From positions 124,001-188,000 of the forward strand of contig OOIN01000038.1 in assembly GCA_900323505.1 (NCBI GenBank): a stretch of 64,000 nucleotides of DNA, in the 5' to 3' direction. The translations under genes were made by a program, and so were the position numbers. The notes under the pieces were generated by a model, which did no database searches, was not told the DNA's origin, and was given only the letters and a program-made list of their open reading frames with translations. Of the stretch, positions 18,232-29,626 are shown piece after piece; within the stretch, counting starts at the first letter, position 1, and each line of letters starts with the position of its first letter. This stretch comes from Ustilago trichophora (lineage: Eukaryota > Basidiomycota > Ustilaginomycetes > Ustilaginales > Ustilaginaceae).

Positions 18232-19174
18232 ATGCTTGCCAATCTCCCCGTCACGGAAAAACAAGCATTCTTTGGCCTACTCGACGAGTACTTTGCCTCT
18301 CGACCGCATCGACTTCCGTCATCTTCGTCCTCTTCTTCAGGTTCCACCACTACTACACAAGCTCGAGGGGGGTTGACGGACCGAGCGACGGCCGCGGCGG
18401 GGAATGCTGCTGGAGCAGCAGCAAGCGTGGCTGTCTCTAACGCTTTGCGGGATCAATTCTCGAGGGTAGGGATTTCGTCCAAGGGCCCACCCCCTGCAGC
18501 TCCGTCCAGTGGCAAGAAGCCGGCTTTTGGTAGCGGGGTGCCAGCCGGTTTGGTTAGTGGCAAGGTAAGTATCGCACGAGATGCGTCTCAACAGAAAGCG
18601 GAAGAGAGGAGACGGAGAGAGAGAGAGATGCTGACGATGTCTTAATATTGATGTGTCTGGGTGCTGGAATACAGACTTTGGGATCGCTCAACTTGGGCTC
18701 GAGGACACGTTCGAATGAGCAAGTTCCACAACCTGCACCGGTGGCTAGTCAATCAGCAGCAAGAACTCTTCCCCCACCAACGAGGACGGGAGCAAGTGTA
18801 CCTATACCAGCTGCTGTTCCAGCTCCGGCTGCTGCACCGACAACTGTACCCGAGGGCGTGATTGGATCTGCCCAAGTGCTGTACGAGTATGTACCCGTTC
18901 CCATTCCTCCCTCCTTCTTTTTCTTCCCCTTTTTTTGCTTTACATCACTACAGTGATCCGATCCGCATACGGGGAATGTAGAACTGACCAGCGCTTCCCT
19001 TGAACTTTCCCGGTGCCAAGCTACGGAGACGGCTCAGACCCAGACGACCTTCAAGCTGTCGAAGGGGAGCACATCTACCTGACCGAAAAAATCTCGGACG
19101 ACTGGTGGAGAGGCATGTCCACCGATCAATCTAGACAGGGTATCATTCCTACCACCTACGTTCGGCAGCTGTAA
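18232..19174 (+). CDS. SH3-domain protein, three exons, function unknown
   Basis: Exons 18232-18564, 18675-18886 and 19021-19174 give 232 residues. Intron 1 (GTAAGT...TACAG) is phase 0; intron 2 (GTATGT...CCAAG) is phase 2. Joining exons 2 and 3 creates the canonical SH3 start AQVLYDYGDGSDPDDLQAVE, followed by EGEHIYLTEKISDDWWRGMS and the domain end GIIPTTYVRQL, with the ALYDY-like motif, the WW pair and the final proline-tyrosine of a C-terminal SH3 domain. The N-terminus has TEKQAFFGLLDEYFASRPH, then A-, S- and P-rich low-complexity stretches. SH3 domains bind PxxP ligands, often in actin and membrane-trafficking proteins; the exact partner cannot be inferred. Without splicing the SH3 domain would be broken, so the exon model is well supported. 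Confidence 0.85.
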
Positions 19175-20437
19175 GAAGGCACCAAAAATTGGACTCTGTT
19201 CTTGAAAGGGGCAATAGAAGCGGTGGGATTTGCTGCAGAGAGTGCCAGGCTGGGACTGTGAAATGCGTTTGACTCGGACCGAATTTGCACAAGATGGATT
19301 GCAATGCGATGCCTCATGGAACGTGGGGGATGTGATTCGCGAGAGGTTCGAGGGCTGACATTGGAGGCACGCGAGAGAGTGAAATTGAAAGTTTGGGCTG
19401 GACTTTGGGGTCTTTTGGTCCCATCTTGAAGTTCTTGAACTGGACATCAGGCAGGGAGCGATTATGACATTGACGTTGGAATATCGAGCAAGTAGATAGA
19501 TGGCTGATTTTAGAGCGAGGTATTATTGTTTTTGCTATCGTTGTCGACATGCATCATTTTGACTTTTTTTTGTCTTTGAACGATTGCTGCCTTTCGCTGT
19601 TATCTGCTATCTCTGCATGGGAGTTGTTGGAGGGAGGGGTACGATGTAGGATCTGATACGTGTGTTCACTGTGTGTGAGATTGGTGCAGCGACGAGGTAC
19701 AACAGCGGGAGGAAGCCTTCCACGCAAACATGTCACTTTTCAAAGCTACAAAAACGTACGACCTTTCCCCCCAATATGCAGCTTCGTCGGTCCTCGCAAC
19801 ACACAACGACAGAACAAAGCCTCTCGTGCAAAGCATCTCGGCACAACAAGATGTTTCTACGACGGCTGTAAAACGAACCTTGGTCAAGCGTGTAAAAAAC
19901 CTACCTGAATGATTCATTGCTGCTGAGGTTTGGTCTATGGATTCTACCATTTTTTCAGCAGATACTTTCCTGGCAAGGTTGACTGGATTGAAACGTTCTT
20001 CAATCTCTTCTTTTCCGATTCGCTATGGGTTACTTCAGGTGCAAAGGGTGGATCCAGTGGTCCACCAATTTCACCGGGAAGCATCACTCTAGTAGCCAAT
20101 GCATCGATCGTCTCCGATCAGAGCCCGATTCAACCCCTCCAACGGTCGGTGATTGTAGCATCTACACACAACGACGCACGCAATTTTCGGCTATGCCAGG
20201 CAAGGAGGCCTTACCAGCACGTGCAAACAGGTATGTCACGGCGTGTGAAACAGGCACCACCACATCTCGACTACAAAGTACACACAAGCGAAGCATAAAA
20301 AAAATCTAAAGCAGCAACCCCTGGTGTTAAGCGAAGCGAAGCAAACTGTATTTTTTTTTCGCAAAGGTTAGACCCGCGGTGTGCGTCCTCGCATTTTGTT
20401 GTGCGATACTGTATTGCGGGAAGCGCGGTTGCCGTTC
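19175..20437. other. Start of the gene-poor region; no gene supported
   Basis: 3' flank of the SH3 gene, then unremarkable sequence with only short open frames (the longest about 120 codons at 19930-20298, without recognisable domain). An 18-bp CGAAGC/GCGAAG-rich patch lies near 20325-20345. Confidence 0.5.
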
Positions 20438-20439
20438 TA

Positions 20440-21234
20440 CAGTCGCGTCCAAAACTGTCCCATAATTTTGTTCTGAGCCGAATATCAATGAGGCTCCACA
20501 CCAGTCATTTTTACAAATCTAAGCCTCCTCACAAGAATGATCACCACCATAATGTCAATATTTTGCTAGCTCATATCAAACACCTGGATGTGATAGATGC
20601 TATCCATAGCTACAACTTCCTCACCAACGAAAAAAATAGTTTAGTCTTGGTTATTGAATGGGAACAGCATCAAGATAGCCTTAAATTGGGGTCAAAAATT
20701 TTGTGAAATTCAACTGCACAGTGCAGTATTGCGAAAAAACACCCCCCTTCACAAGAATGGAAATCACACTATAATCAATGTTGCAGCTCACTTTCCCCAT
20801 TCATGGTGTGCGTAGCTGGTATGTATAGCTACAACTTTCTCACCAACATATAGGCAAGTGTCTGCTGACATTGAGGAGAAAAAGGCAGTATAAGGAAGGG
20901 TATCTTCAAATTTTCGAATTGAAATTTCCAGAGACTGATAAAGTGCACAAATGCGCAAATTTTGTACTCAGATTTCCAAAAAAAGAGAGCCAATTCTGCT
21001 ACAGCACAATAACTAAGACTAAACTCTTTTTTCTGTTGGTGAGTAAGTTGTAGCTATGGATAGCATCTATCACATCCAGGTGTTAGATATGATCTAGTAA
21101 AATATTGACATTAAGGTGGTGATCATTCTTGTGTGATGTGGTGTTTCAGAGCTAATTGTGTGCTGTGCTGTTGGAAATTTTCAGAATTTGCAACTCAAAT
21201 TTGGTAAGATACGGGGCAGTATTGGACGCGACTG
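20440..21234. mobile_element. Non-autonomous TIR element (Tc1/mariner-like MITE) flanked by TA
   Basis: The left end at 20440 reads CAGTCGCGTCCAAAACTGTCCC. The reverse complement of the right end at 21234 reads CAGTCGCGTCCAATACTGCCCC, a 20/22 match. Both ends are bordered by TA (20438-20439 and 21235-21236), the target duplication used by the Tc1/mariner superfamily (family knowledge). Inside, a module of about 100 bp occurs three times: 20528-20628, a diverged direct copy at 20748-20847, and an inverted copy at 21035-21134. The first and the inverted copy differ at only about 5 of 99 positions. No transposase-length frame is present, so movement would need an enzyme in trans. The length is 795 bp, and the element is more AT-rich than its surroundings. 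Confidence 0.82.
20528..21134. repeat. Subterminal ~100-bp inverted repeat arms of the TIR element
   Basis: Arms 20528-20628 and 21035-21134 are about 95% identical in inverted orientation. A third, weaker direct copy sits at 20748-20847. Confidence 0.9.
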
Positions 21235-21243
21235 TACGCTCTC

Positions 21244-21244
<1 letters not shown>

Positions 21245-21275
<31 letters not shown>
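21245..21275. repeat. Poly(A) tract, 31 bp
   Basis: Uninterrupted A run, 10 bp beyond the right TIR of the 20440-21234 element, followed by GAAAG repeats. Confidence 0.95.
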
Positions 21276-21277
<2 letters not shown>

Positions 21278-21681
21278 AAGAAAGAAAAGGAAAGAGAGGG
21301 AATTCTGGAACATGTTTCTCCCTTTTTTTTCGACCATTGACTTCTGGCTGATCCGAATACAGTCACTTTTAGCCTATGTATACGGCTATGGTGAGAGATA
21401 GAATGAGGCTTGATCCTAGTCAACTCCGCCTCTCGAGTTCGGGGTGAGACAGTACTAACTGAAAGATCAAAATGGGTCAACTTCAGTAGCCCTTGAAAAG
21501 ATCTTGCCTCCGACTTTTTTTTCAATTTCCCCATTTACCCGATAGGCGATGCCGAATCTTAGAACTTTGGCGGCAAAACACCTCTCTCTCTCTCTCTTTT
21601 CTCTTGATCATTTCGAACAGCGCACCAAGATTCATGGAAACGCCACCCCGATCGTACTCCAAACCCAGCACCTCGCTCTTC

Positions 21682-21683
<2 letters not shown>

Positions 21684-21717
<34 letters not shown>
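21684..21717. repeat. Poly(A) tract, 34 bp
   Basis: Uninterrupted A run preceded by CTCTTCCT. Confidence 0.95.
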
Positions 21718-21720
<3 letters not shown>

Positions 21721-22451
21721 TGAGACCCTCGCCCTTTCTTCAAGTGCTATCCGACGTGCTCACTCTCCCTTTGTCAAAATACGTCAACCTTAGCCGAAAG
21801 AGGACACAATTGTCAAACTCGATGGTGAAATTCGGATGTGTCGACCGGGTAAAAATGTGGATTTGCCCGTGTGGAATGGCGTTATGTTTGGTCTCGCCTG
21901 TTGGGGTAAAGCGGGAAGAAGAAAATTAAAAGAGTTAAAAAAAAAATAAGTGATTTTCGACATGGACATTCAGACCTTTTAGACCACCTCGGCGTTCCCG
22001 ATCATTTCCCCCTCTTTTGGCTGTAAAGAAGAAAACGTAGCAGATGCGCCAAGCATGGATGCATTGAGGAAAACATGCAAGTCGCATTGAATAGTCTGCT
22101 GCTTGTTTAGCAGAAGTTAGGACTCCAATCGGAGCGGAGGACAAGGCAGAGGAAAGCAAAGCGAAGCGAAGCAGAGATGATTCGCTCCTCTTTTCCACAA
22201 GAGGGAATTGTCATTCCCGATCCGACCCTTCTCAAGGCCAATTTCAAAATGCCATGTATGGAAAGAGCGAATAGCTTGCATCGACTCACCGGAGTGGTTG
22301 CAACGTATGACCCTGCTTCAGCTGCCACTGTAAAGTCGATACTGAGGGGTAAGCCCACAAGTCCGCAAGTCCGCCAACTTTGCTCCACTGCACCTGTTCG
22401 GAAGCCCATCGGAACATCCAAGCGCCGTTTAGATTTTTGTTCCATCTCTGC

Positions 22452-22453
<2 letters not shown>

Positions 22454-22501
<48 letters not shown>
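22454..22501. repeat. Poly(A) tract, 48 bp
   Basis: The longest homopolymer in the window, preceded by CTCTGCCT. A 92-codon open frame (22177-22455) ends with TAA at its border. Confidence 0.95.
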
Positions 22502-22503
<2 letters not shown>

Positions 22504-24419
22504 TGATTCTCAGCAGCGTTTTCCGAACAACCGCGACCACAACAACGACAATGCTAAAGCTGATGATGATGGATGTTCCAGATCGCATGAACGCTGAGCT
22601 GAGGCTAGCTTTGCCGTACAAAGTCAGGTTTGATCCAATTCAAAGCAGCATGTTTGGAACTCCGACTTGGAATTCTTCTTCGGTCCTATTGTATGTACTG
22701 TACAGTATACACAACCTGTGTCATCATGTGAAATTAGAACTCGGTTTGTGTTTGCTTTCGGTGTCAGGCCACAGCTTGTTTTGCCCCCCTGCAGTTGTTC
22801 AAGCAAACACACGCGGCGTGATACTGTACAACAGTAGCGTAAGCCAAAATGTCCGCCAACGCCTCCGCCCATGTTTCGTTTCGACTCCGCAACAGCTCCG
22901 CCCCTCCGCCATGTCAATCTAAAAAGGGTCGCTTCGATCGTCGCCAGCGATTATGTGCTTCATTTTGTGTGCTAATGCGTATGCCTCCTTATTACGCTGG
23001 TTGCCTGTGTCCGATCAATCTACCTTGCAAACATCGATCGGTAGGCAAGAGAAATAGAGAAAGAAGGGGTAGCGTGCGAAGAGTCAATCAGTTGGCGGCA
23101 AAAGCCAAGCTGGCAGCAGAGGACCCGTAGGACTTGACAGTCCCTTAGGTCCTCGCACGCGCCTGTCAATGCATCAGTGAGACCGGGTGTGCATGCTCGG
23201 TCTTCGGACCGGCACCAGTCCATTACTGACTGCCGATATCAATGTATCAATCCGATGCAGCCGCGTTCGGAAAGAATATTGTACAGCAAGGGACAGAGAG
23301 AGTCGGCGACTTTGGGTTGGGTTGGTGATTTCTGGATCTGCCATGCGCTGCGGCTCAGCGTTTCGAGACGGAACTGTGGAATGTACGGTACGTGGAAGCA
23401 GATCTTGCTGCTTGTTCATCTCTCTTTTTGCTCGGGAACTCGTACACGATAGTTCATGACAAGATGATCGCTCATGCGTCCGAACAAGCCAAGCCAACCG
23501 CATGGTACTCGGGCGCAAATCTCGGTGAGCCTCCGACAACTGCAATGCAGCTGCAGCAGCCAAATTGACATCAAGCGAGCAAGAGCAACCGCTGCGCATT
23601 CGCAGCGTGCAGCTGCGTGTCTGTATATTGCCTAGCTTGCATTCCAGATCCCAAACAAACTGCGCAGAAGGATGTCCAGCTCCTTCCGAATTAGGTTGTG
23701 GGACTTGCAAGTTCAATTGTCGAAGGTTGATTTCGTCTGAAAGCGTCCGCTCTTTGATCGACGAGGGTGATGTTGACGTCAGGAAATGACCTTTATCAAC
23801 CGAGGCAGCGACACTAGCGATTCGGACCAGCGTTTCAAGTATTCTGATGCGCGGGAGCAAGCCTTTGGTCTTCTGGTGTGCCTGATGTTAGACCTGTCAG
23901 AAGAAAGAGCGGGGCACCATGTCACCTTGGGACCATCAGGGTGTGGTTAAGGGCTTGTCGTAGAGCCTTGGGCGATGCAATGACGGCCATGTATCAATAG
24001 CATCAAACGCCGCCACGAGCGAGGTAAGAAGCCCGAACTGACACCAGAAAAGCTTATTCGAGAATAGCCGTGACGTCCAAGGCCGTTGGCTGATGGCAAA
24101 GAATCAGACACCCAAAAACCGAACATGACGTGTGCGCAGAATGCGAAGGATCCCTTTTCTTCGTCGGCCAGCATGTGGTCTTTTGCGCGTAGCAACTGCC
24201 GTTTCACGAATCCTCTCGAGGGTAGTGGTGCCGCCATGAGCCGACGCTGCCCATGTCAATGGATGTTTCACCCGTTGCAAAACATCACTGTTGACAAACA
24301 ATAATTTCCCGTGTGGTGGCGTCCTTTGATTGCGGGGCGCAAATCTGGAGACCATGGTGTGCGCTCTCGATGCGCAAGACGTGCAGAAGTTTAATCTAAG
24401 CAACCACTCGCCTGGCTCG

Positions 24420-25070
24420 CCTCGTTGTTGCTAGCTTAGCACCTCTTGATCGTCCCAAAAAATACAGGAAGCCGTGCAATCCAGGTGCTCGTTAGCATGA
24501 ATATGGTGGATCCAGTCCTTAGCTAAGAAATGGTCGGTGAGGGCAATCTGTTGCTGAACAACCATCCGAATCATTTCGAGCCCCAACTTGAACGACGATG
24601 AGGAACGGTGGTCTGACGATACTGTACGCGACTGGGCCTGTTGTCAAGGAAGCACAGCTCGCCAGGCGTCCAGATACTGAAGGCCCTGTCTCTACTTCAG
24701 CCCAGCCAAGACGCCCATACTAACTAAGATGCCGCCGCCCCTTCCCACGCTTTCCAGAGGGACCGAAATGCTCGTCATAGTGGTCACAGCGATTGCAAGG
24801 TGGTGGAAATGTTAGGCGGTCCCCCACGTTCGCTTACGGGAAATCGACCTTACCTGCCTTGCAAGCGGTGTTAAGGCATCAAACGTAGTACCGAAAGTGA
24901 GCCATCTTGTAAGCTGAAGCATGACCAGGAGATTGTGACGAGCCCTTGAATCCGCATCGTCTCGTATGACTGTCGTTGACAAAGTTTGAGAGATGATGAG
25001 AGGGTTGTCTGTGGTCACGACGGCAAATGGACTAGGACACTGATCAGCATCGACATCAAAAGACGACGCT
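24420..25070 (-). pseudogene. Possible decayed or uncalled spliced gene, no family recognised
   Basis: On the minus strand one frame reads DADQCPSPFAVVTTDNPLII, continues to TRWLTFGTTFDALTPLARQ, and then meets a consensus donor GTAAGG near 24852. A CTAAC branch-like site follows about 30 nt later. Further down, after stop codons, another open stretch reads FKLGLEMIRMVVQQQIALTD and HFLAKDWIHHIHANEHLD. The residue composition looks more protein-like than the neighbouring noise, but no start, complete exon chain or domain can be assigned. Chance is a fair alternative. Confidence 0.2.
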
Positions 25071-25737
25071 CAAGGCGAGGTTTTTCAAACAAGGTTAGCG
25101 AAGTTGAAGGATGGAAAAAGAGGGAAAAAGAAAAAGAAAGAAGAAAAAAGTAAAAAAAAGTCAACCGTTACATACTTAGGGTGGATGAGGAACAGCGATA
25201 GGCGAGACGTTAGTGTGTTGGCTCACCCTGGAGAATTGCACAGTACTGAGGTTGAGGGAGAATGAACAGGAGTCACAGGCAGGAGATGGCGTGTACCACA
25301 ATTTGGCGTGTTCAGGTGCGAGTTGACGTGTTCTTTTCCTTATCGCCTATCCCCAGTCTCGGCTACGCTTAGGGAAAAGGAGAGGTGCAAGCGAGAGGGC
25401 AGTGGCAGAGGCAGAAGGGCAAACTCTCTTGATATCTCGTGGATTTGGCTTGAATTTGATCTTTTGTCTACTGAATTTCTTTCTCCCTTTTTTTTTGGGA
25501 TTTTTTTTTTTGCCCTTTTGCTTTTGCTGGTACTTGTGCCGTATCCTGTTCCTGATAGTCTTCGGCTGTGACTGTGCTACTAAACTCTAGAAAACGAAAG
25601 CGCAATCGCGACTCCGAAGAATAGTGAGACCCTGAAGCACGATCCAGTTTAGGCGAAGCTGCGTGCGTACGTAACCATCATCATGCGACTGCATATGTAG
25701 AGACATCTGCTTTGGGCGCACTCAGGGCGTTTATTGT

Positions 25738-26016
25738 ATGTTACTCATTGTTAGTTCGTATCGTGCTGGACATGTCTGCTCCGTGGATCCAAATGAGGGC
25801 CCGTTCAATCGTATTGCAGCTAGGGTCGATCGATCGGTGCCAGAGTTCCGGATTGGGTTGCCTAAGCAATGGATCTCCCGCATGACCGGCTTCCTTCGAA
25901 GCCTTCAACAGGAGCTAGGCCTGGTACATGTTTCAGAAATGCTTGAAGACAGGAATGTGGATGCGGTACGGTTCACTAGCATTGTCAACGAAGCTTGCCG
26001 CAAACATGCAACATAA
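25738..26016 (+). CDS. Small open frame, 92 codons, function unknown
   Basis: Begins MLLIVSSYRAGHVCSVDPNE and includes FRIGLPKQWISRMTGFLRSL and LVHVSEMLEDRNVDAVRF, ending CRKHAT. It has an amphipathic, protein-like composition but no recognised domain, no clear signal peptide and no nearby partner. It could be a gene remnant or chance. I keep it because it is one of the few protein-like frames in the gene-poor stretch. Confidence 0.2.
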   Translation: MLLIVSSYRAGHVCSVDPNEGPFNRIAARVDRSVPEFRIGLPKQWISRMTGFLRSLQQELGLVHVSEMLEDRNVDAVRFTSIVNEACRKHAT

Positions 26017-28407
26017 GGTCGATTGCCGAGGAAGAGCACCAGTACGATGCCGTACAGCCCAGCATGCTTCACAGCGTACACGAGGTCTCCGCAGCTGACT
26101 CGGGTCTGAAAACTTGACCAGAAAGCCGGGTGCCCAGCAAACTAATGGATGCATTGCATTTCGGTCAGGTAAGCTCTGACTCTCTTTGCGAACCAGCGAT
26201 CATGCATGTAATTACAAGTGTGTACAGTAAGTTGTACGTACCGCTGGTCTGCGGCACACGGCAAAAGCGAAACGAACGATCAGCAGTCTGCTTGGTGTGG
26301 CGGATCAGGGTCTCGCGCATCACCCAGAGAGACTGACCCATATGATGACCAGGGTGGCCGGCCAGATGTTGACCGCCTATTATCCGTATCAGTCCCACCC
26401 ATCATGTGATGGGGATTGCTTGGCGGCATTTAGATCGAACCCGCGCACCAACAGGCTCCAACGCAGAAGGCCCTTTTAGCAGCTAGAGTATCCGGGATGA
26501 TGGATTTGAGCTCCGCCAAAGGCCGGTCAACTAGGGTCGGTTCGTTCTTCCAAAAGAGCGAGTTCGACGCCACGAAACGCTCGATGCGACTTTGACAGAA
26601 GAAAAAAAAAAAAACCGAGCCTCTCAACCGGAGACTGTGTGTGGGAGCTGCAACGTGTTTCTTTAACTGCTTCGAAAGCCGCTGCGGCGGCATGGAGGGG
26701 GAATGGTTGTCCCGGTCGTGACTGGCATTGACATCCAAAGACCACCCCGACGTTTCGTCCCCGAACCCGAAAGCACGGTTCCCTGTCGGTCAACTCGTCC
26801 CCTTTCACTTCCAACGGGAGCGAGCCTCGACTCCAGGCAAAATCTTTTGCCGCGGCACGATCAGACTCGGCCAGAGATCGAGAGTACAGTACAGTACTTC
26901 GCTTGTGTATCCGTCACGGTGACCTTAAAGTTCGCATCGCAAACGATCGTAAGGTCACATCATAGCGATGTCGGAGTCCTGCTCAACAAGAACGCGTCAT
27001 GGGAGCGAATCGGATGCAGGAAACAGAGTAAGGCCAACAGCGATCTACAGTATCTTGAGGGTTGCTCTTGCACATGATCGTGGACGTTTTGATCTTGAGA
27101 TCGGGTTCTCGTTGATTCGTCGAGGCTATTCCGATGGGAATGTTCAAAAGTGGCGTTGCCATTGGCCGATCCACCGACCAGCCGGGCGGACAAAGGGGAG
27201 AGTCTCCAGGACTTGGAAGCCGAAACCGAAGGCAAACCACGCCGTGCTTCGAAATCGAATCATGTCAGCTGTTGCCAGCCACTTTAAGCGCGGACTTTGC
27301 TGTGGTTGCCACGTTTGGTTCTGCCGACCACGACCACATTTGAGCTTGGCAACGCATGGCTGTTTGATTACTGGTGTCCGAAGAGGGGTCCTTTGTTCCG
27401 ACAATCCCAGCCAGTCAGTCCAGTGTTTGCTGAGACAAGAAGGTCGAAAGGGTTTGGTTTCGATTGAGTCCCGCTCCTTCCATTGTTCCATAGGAATTGG
27501 GGGGTTTCCTTTGTTCTACGGAAACCAAAAACAAAAGAGTGTCCACGCGTGTCTAGATTCTTGTTCGTTCTCCATTGTCCTCACAAAGAATGGGCATCCA
27601 CATGCTGTCCCGAAAATGTATACCGCTCGAAGCGAGCAGCGGGAATCTGCCGCGCAACAGGTGATCAACTCATTGTACTTGGCATTTGTCTCGCAAAACC
27701 AAGACTAGACGCAGTTCCATTGTGTGAGCCTCGGTGTACAGGGCCGTTCATACACTACAGTGTACATGAGACCTTGTTCCGCGATCCTTTTGTTCCACTG
27801 ACCAGAATTTGCTATTTTTCTTCTTTGTCTCGTGACTTGGAACCCCGCTCGAAGTTGCACCGAAGCTTTGGTTTCTTGGCGAAAGCAACCAAGGGTTCGG
27901 CATGTTAAAGGCCGAATCAACTCATTTCGATGGATGCATACCAGCGAGGAGAGCATCGGCCTGGGCTGGTTCGGTGCCTGAACCTGAACCAAATTGCGTT
28001 TGTCTTGGGTTGTATTGTACCACAACGGGAGAGCTGCGGCTTGATAATGCGAGGCCACCATGAAGTGCATACCATGCTATGCATTTGTTTCAATTACTGT
28101 ACTGTATTGTTGTTGCTGCTGAACGCCGCATGCACCTGGTCATGCTCACAGCTTTTACGAACTTGTAGCAGTCTCGTTGACGATTCGATCAAAGCTGACC
28201 CAGGTTCAAATTGACAGAGTGAGTACGTTGGCAATCAAAACGTCGTGCTGATCGAGATGGAAGCATCATCATCATAGCTTTAACTTTATGGACCACATGT
28301 AGCTCGGGAGCGTGCCGAGTGTCCGAGTGTCCGATAAATCGTAATCGAGGTAAGGTCAGGATTTTCTTCTTCTTCTTTTCAGACGACCCTTGTTGCGAGA
28401 TTGAGCA

Positions 28408-28471
28408 TTTTTTTTTATTTTTTTTTATTTTTTTTTTATTTTTTTTTTATTTTTTTTATTTTTTTTTTTAA
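28408..28471. repeat. T-rich tract built of T8-T11 runs separated by single A
   Basis: Six T runs, each interrupted by one A, over 64 bp; periodic at about 9-11 bp. Confidence 0.95.
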
Positions 28472-29126
28472 TTGGTGCCCTGTCGATGAAGCAAGGAGTC
28501 CTTTTTTTAAGGCGTCGTGATCAGTACCGCACCCAATCCTGTATTCCGGCAACCAAAAAGGTGCTTGCTTTCTGGCAAGATTGCAGGTATGTCTCACTGA
28601 CCGAACAAAGAACAATAGGATTCGACCGCATCAAATTTTGCTTGGCCGACGTGTGTCTGTCGCACTGTAGGAAACTCGAACGTGTCACCGTGATACTGCC
28701 GCCTGAGTAGACCAATCAATGCCGTCCACAACATTAGAGCTATGAGGCAAGAGCAGAAAAAAAGAGAAACCGTAAGCACCAAAAGGGAGTTAGCTGTAGC
28801 CGAGGAACCAGAAAAAATTGCGAAGCGCAAGGCCGCTTTGGACCCTTTCTCAGGCTTCCGTCGGGAGGCTCCGAATTTGAAACTCAGGTGCCGTCCTTCT
28901 ACGTTTGTGCTCAATACAGTATTGTGGACTTCACCTTCCCCAAGCAGGTGTTTTAGCACTCTTGCCCTTTGACGCAAAGGTACGAGATCTGACCTGTCAT
29001 AGTGGTGTCAAAGTGACGCACGTCCCCCTCTGAGAAGGATCGTTTTGCATCAGATGGCATTTGTATGGTATCGCAACCCTGCATGCATGCGTGTTTTGGC
29101 AAAAAAAGACGAGTTACGAAACTGAG

Positions 29127-29176
29127 GTCAGGCTAGGCTGGGCTGGGCTTGGATTGGCTTGGCTTGGCTTGGCCAA
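29127..29176. repeat. Degenerate GGCTTGG/GGCTGGG short tandem repeat
   Basis: Repeated (GGCTGG, GGCTTGG) pentamer/hexamer-like units over about 50 bp. Confidence 0.7.
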
Positions 29177-29580
29177 TGCTCCGATTGTCGGTTACAAAGG
29201 GGGAAAGCATCTTCACACTTTGCACTTTACCCATTCTCTTTGTCCATTTCATGCGCTTAGCAAAGACACATACCCACACACACACCTCCATGCGAATGTC
29301 GGGACCGTTCCGATGCTAACACCTGACACCGACAGAATCTGATGGATCAAAGGCCCGCGCGCTCTTTTTCGATTGTGCGCCACAAATTTGTATTGCATCA
29401 GCTCATTCCATCCCGAGTCTGAGCTTTGGCCAGCCTCGTTCGTATTCCTCGATGCATCTCTACAGCTCTGCATGTTTTTTTTTTTTTTGCTGTTCAAAGT
29501 AGCTCGGCCTGTATTGATGACTAGAGCTTCGGAATGATGTTGCCGGCATGAGTAGAATGACGGAAGAAGGAGGTGCGAAC

Positions 29581-29583
<3 letters not shown>

Positions 29584-29624
<41 letters not shown>
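29584..29624. repeat. Poly(T) tract, 41 bp
   Basis: Uninterrupted T run in the gene-poor stretch. Confidence 0.95.

Positions 29625-29626
<2 letters not shown>

Larger units (their letters stand above)
21235..24400. other. Gene-poor stretch with three long poly(A) tracts
   Basis: No supported gene. Open frames of 90-230 codons occur, e.g. 22177-22455 (+) and 23174-23860 (-), but none shows a domain. Copies of TACTGTAC lie at 22696 and 22822. Confidence 0.5.

Noticed and set aside
23174..23860. 228-codon minus-strand frame
   Set aside because: No domain; overlapped by open frames on the other strand; composition of random sequence.
24618..24638. CGCGACTG next to TACTGTA, resembling the TIR of the 20440-21234 element
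   Set aside because: Only nine bases match, with no partner end nearby.
26968..27708. 246-codon plus-strand frame in the gene-poor block
   Set aside because: Long for chance, but R/S/H/C-rich composition, no domain, no leader or splice context. Kept only as a note.
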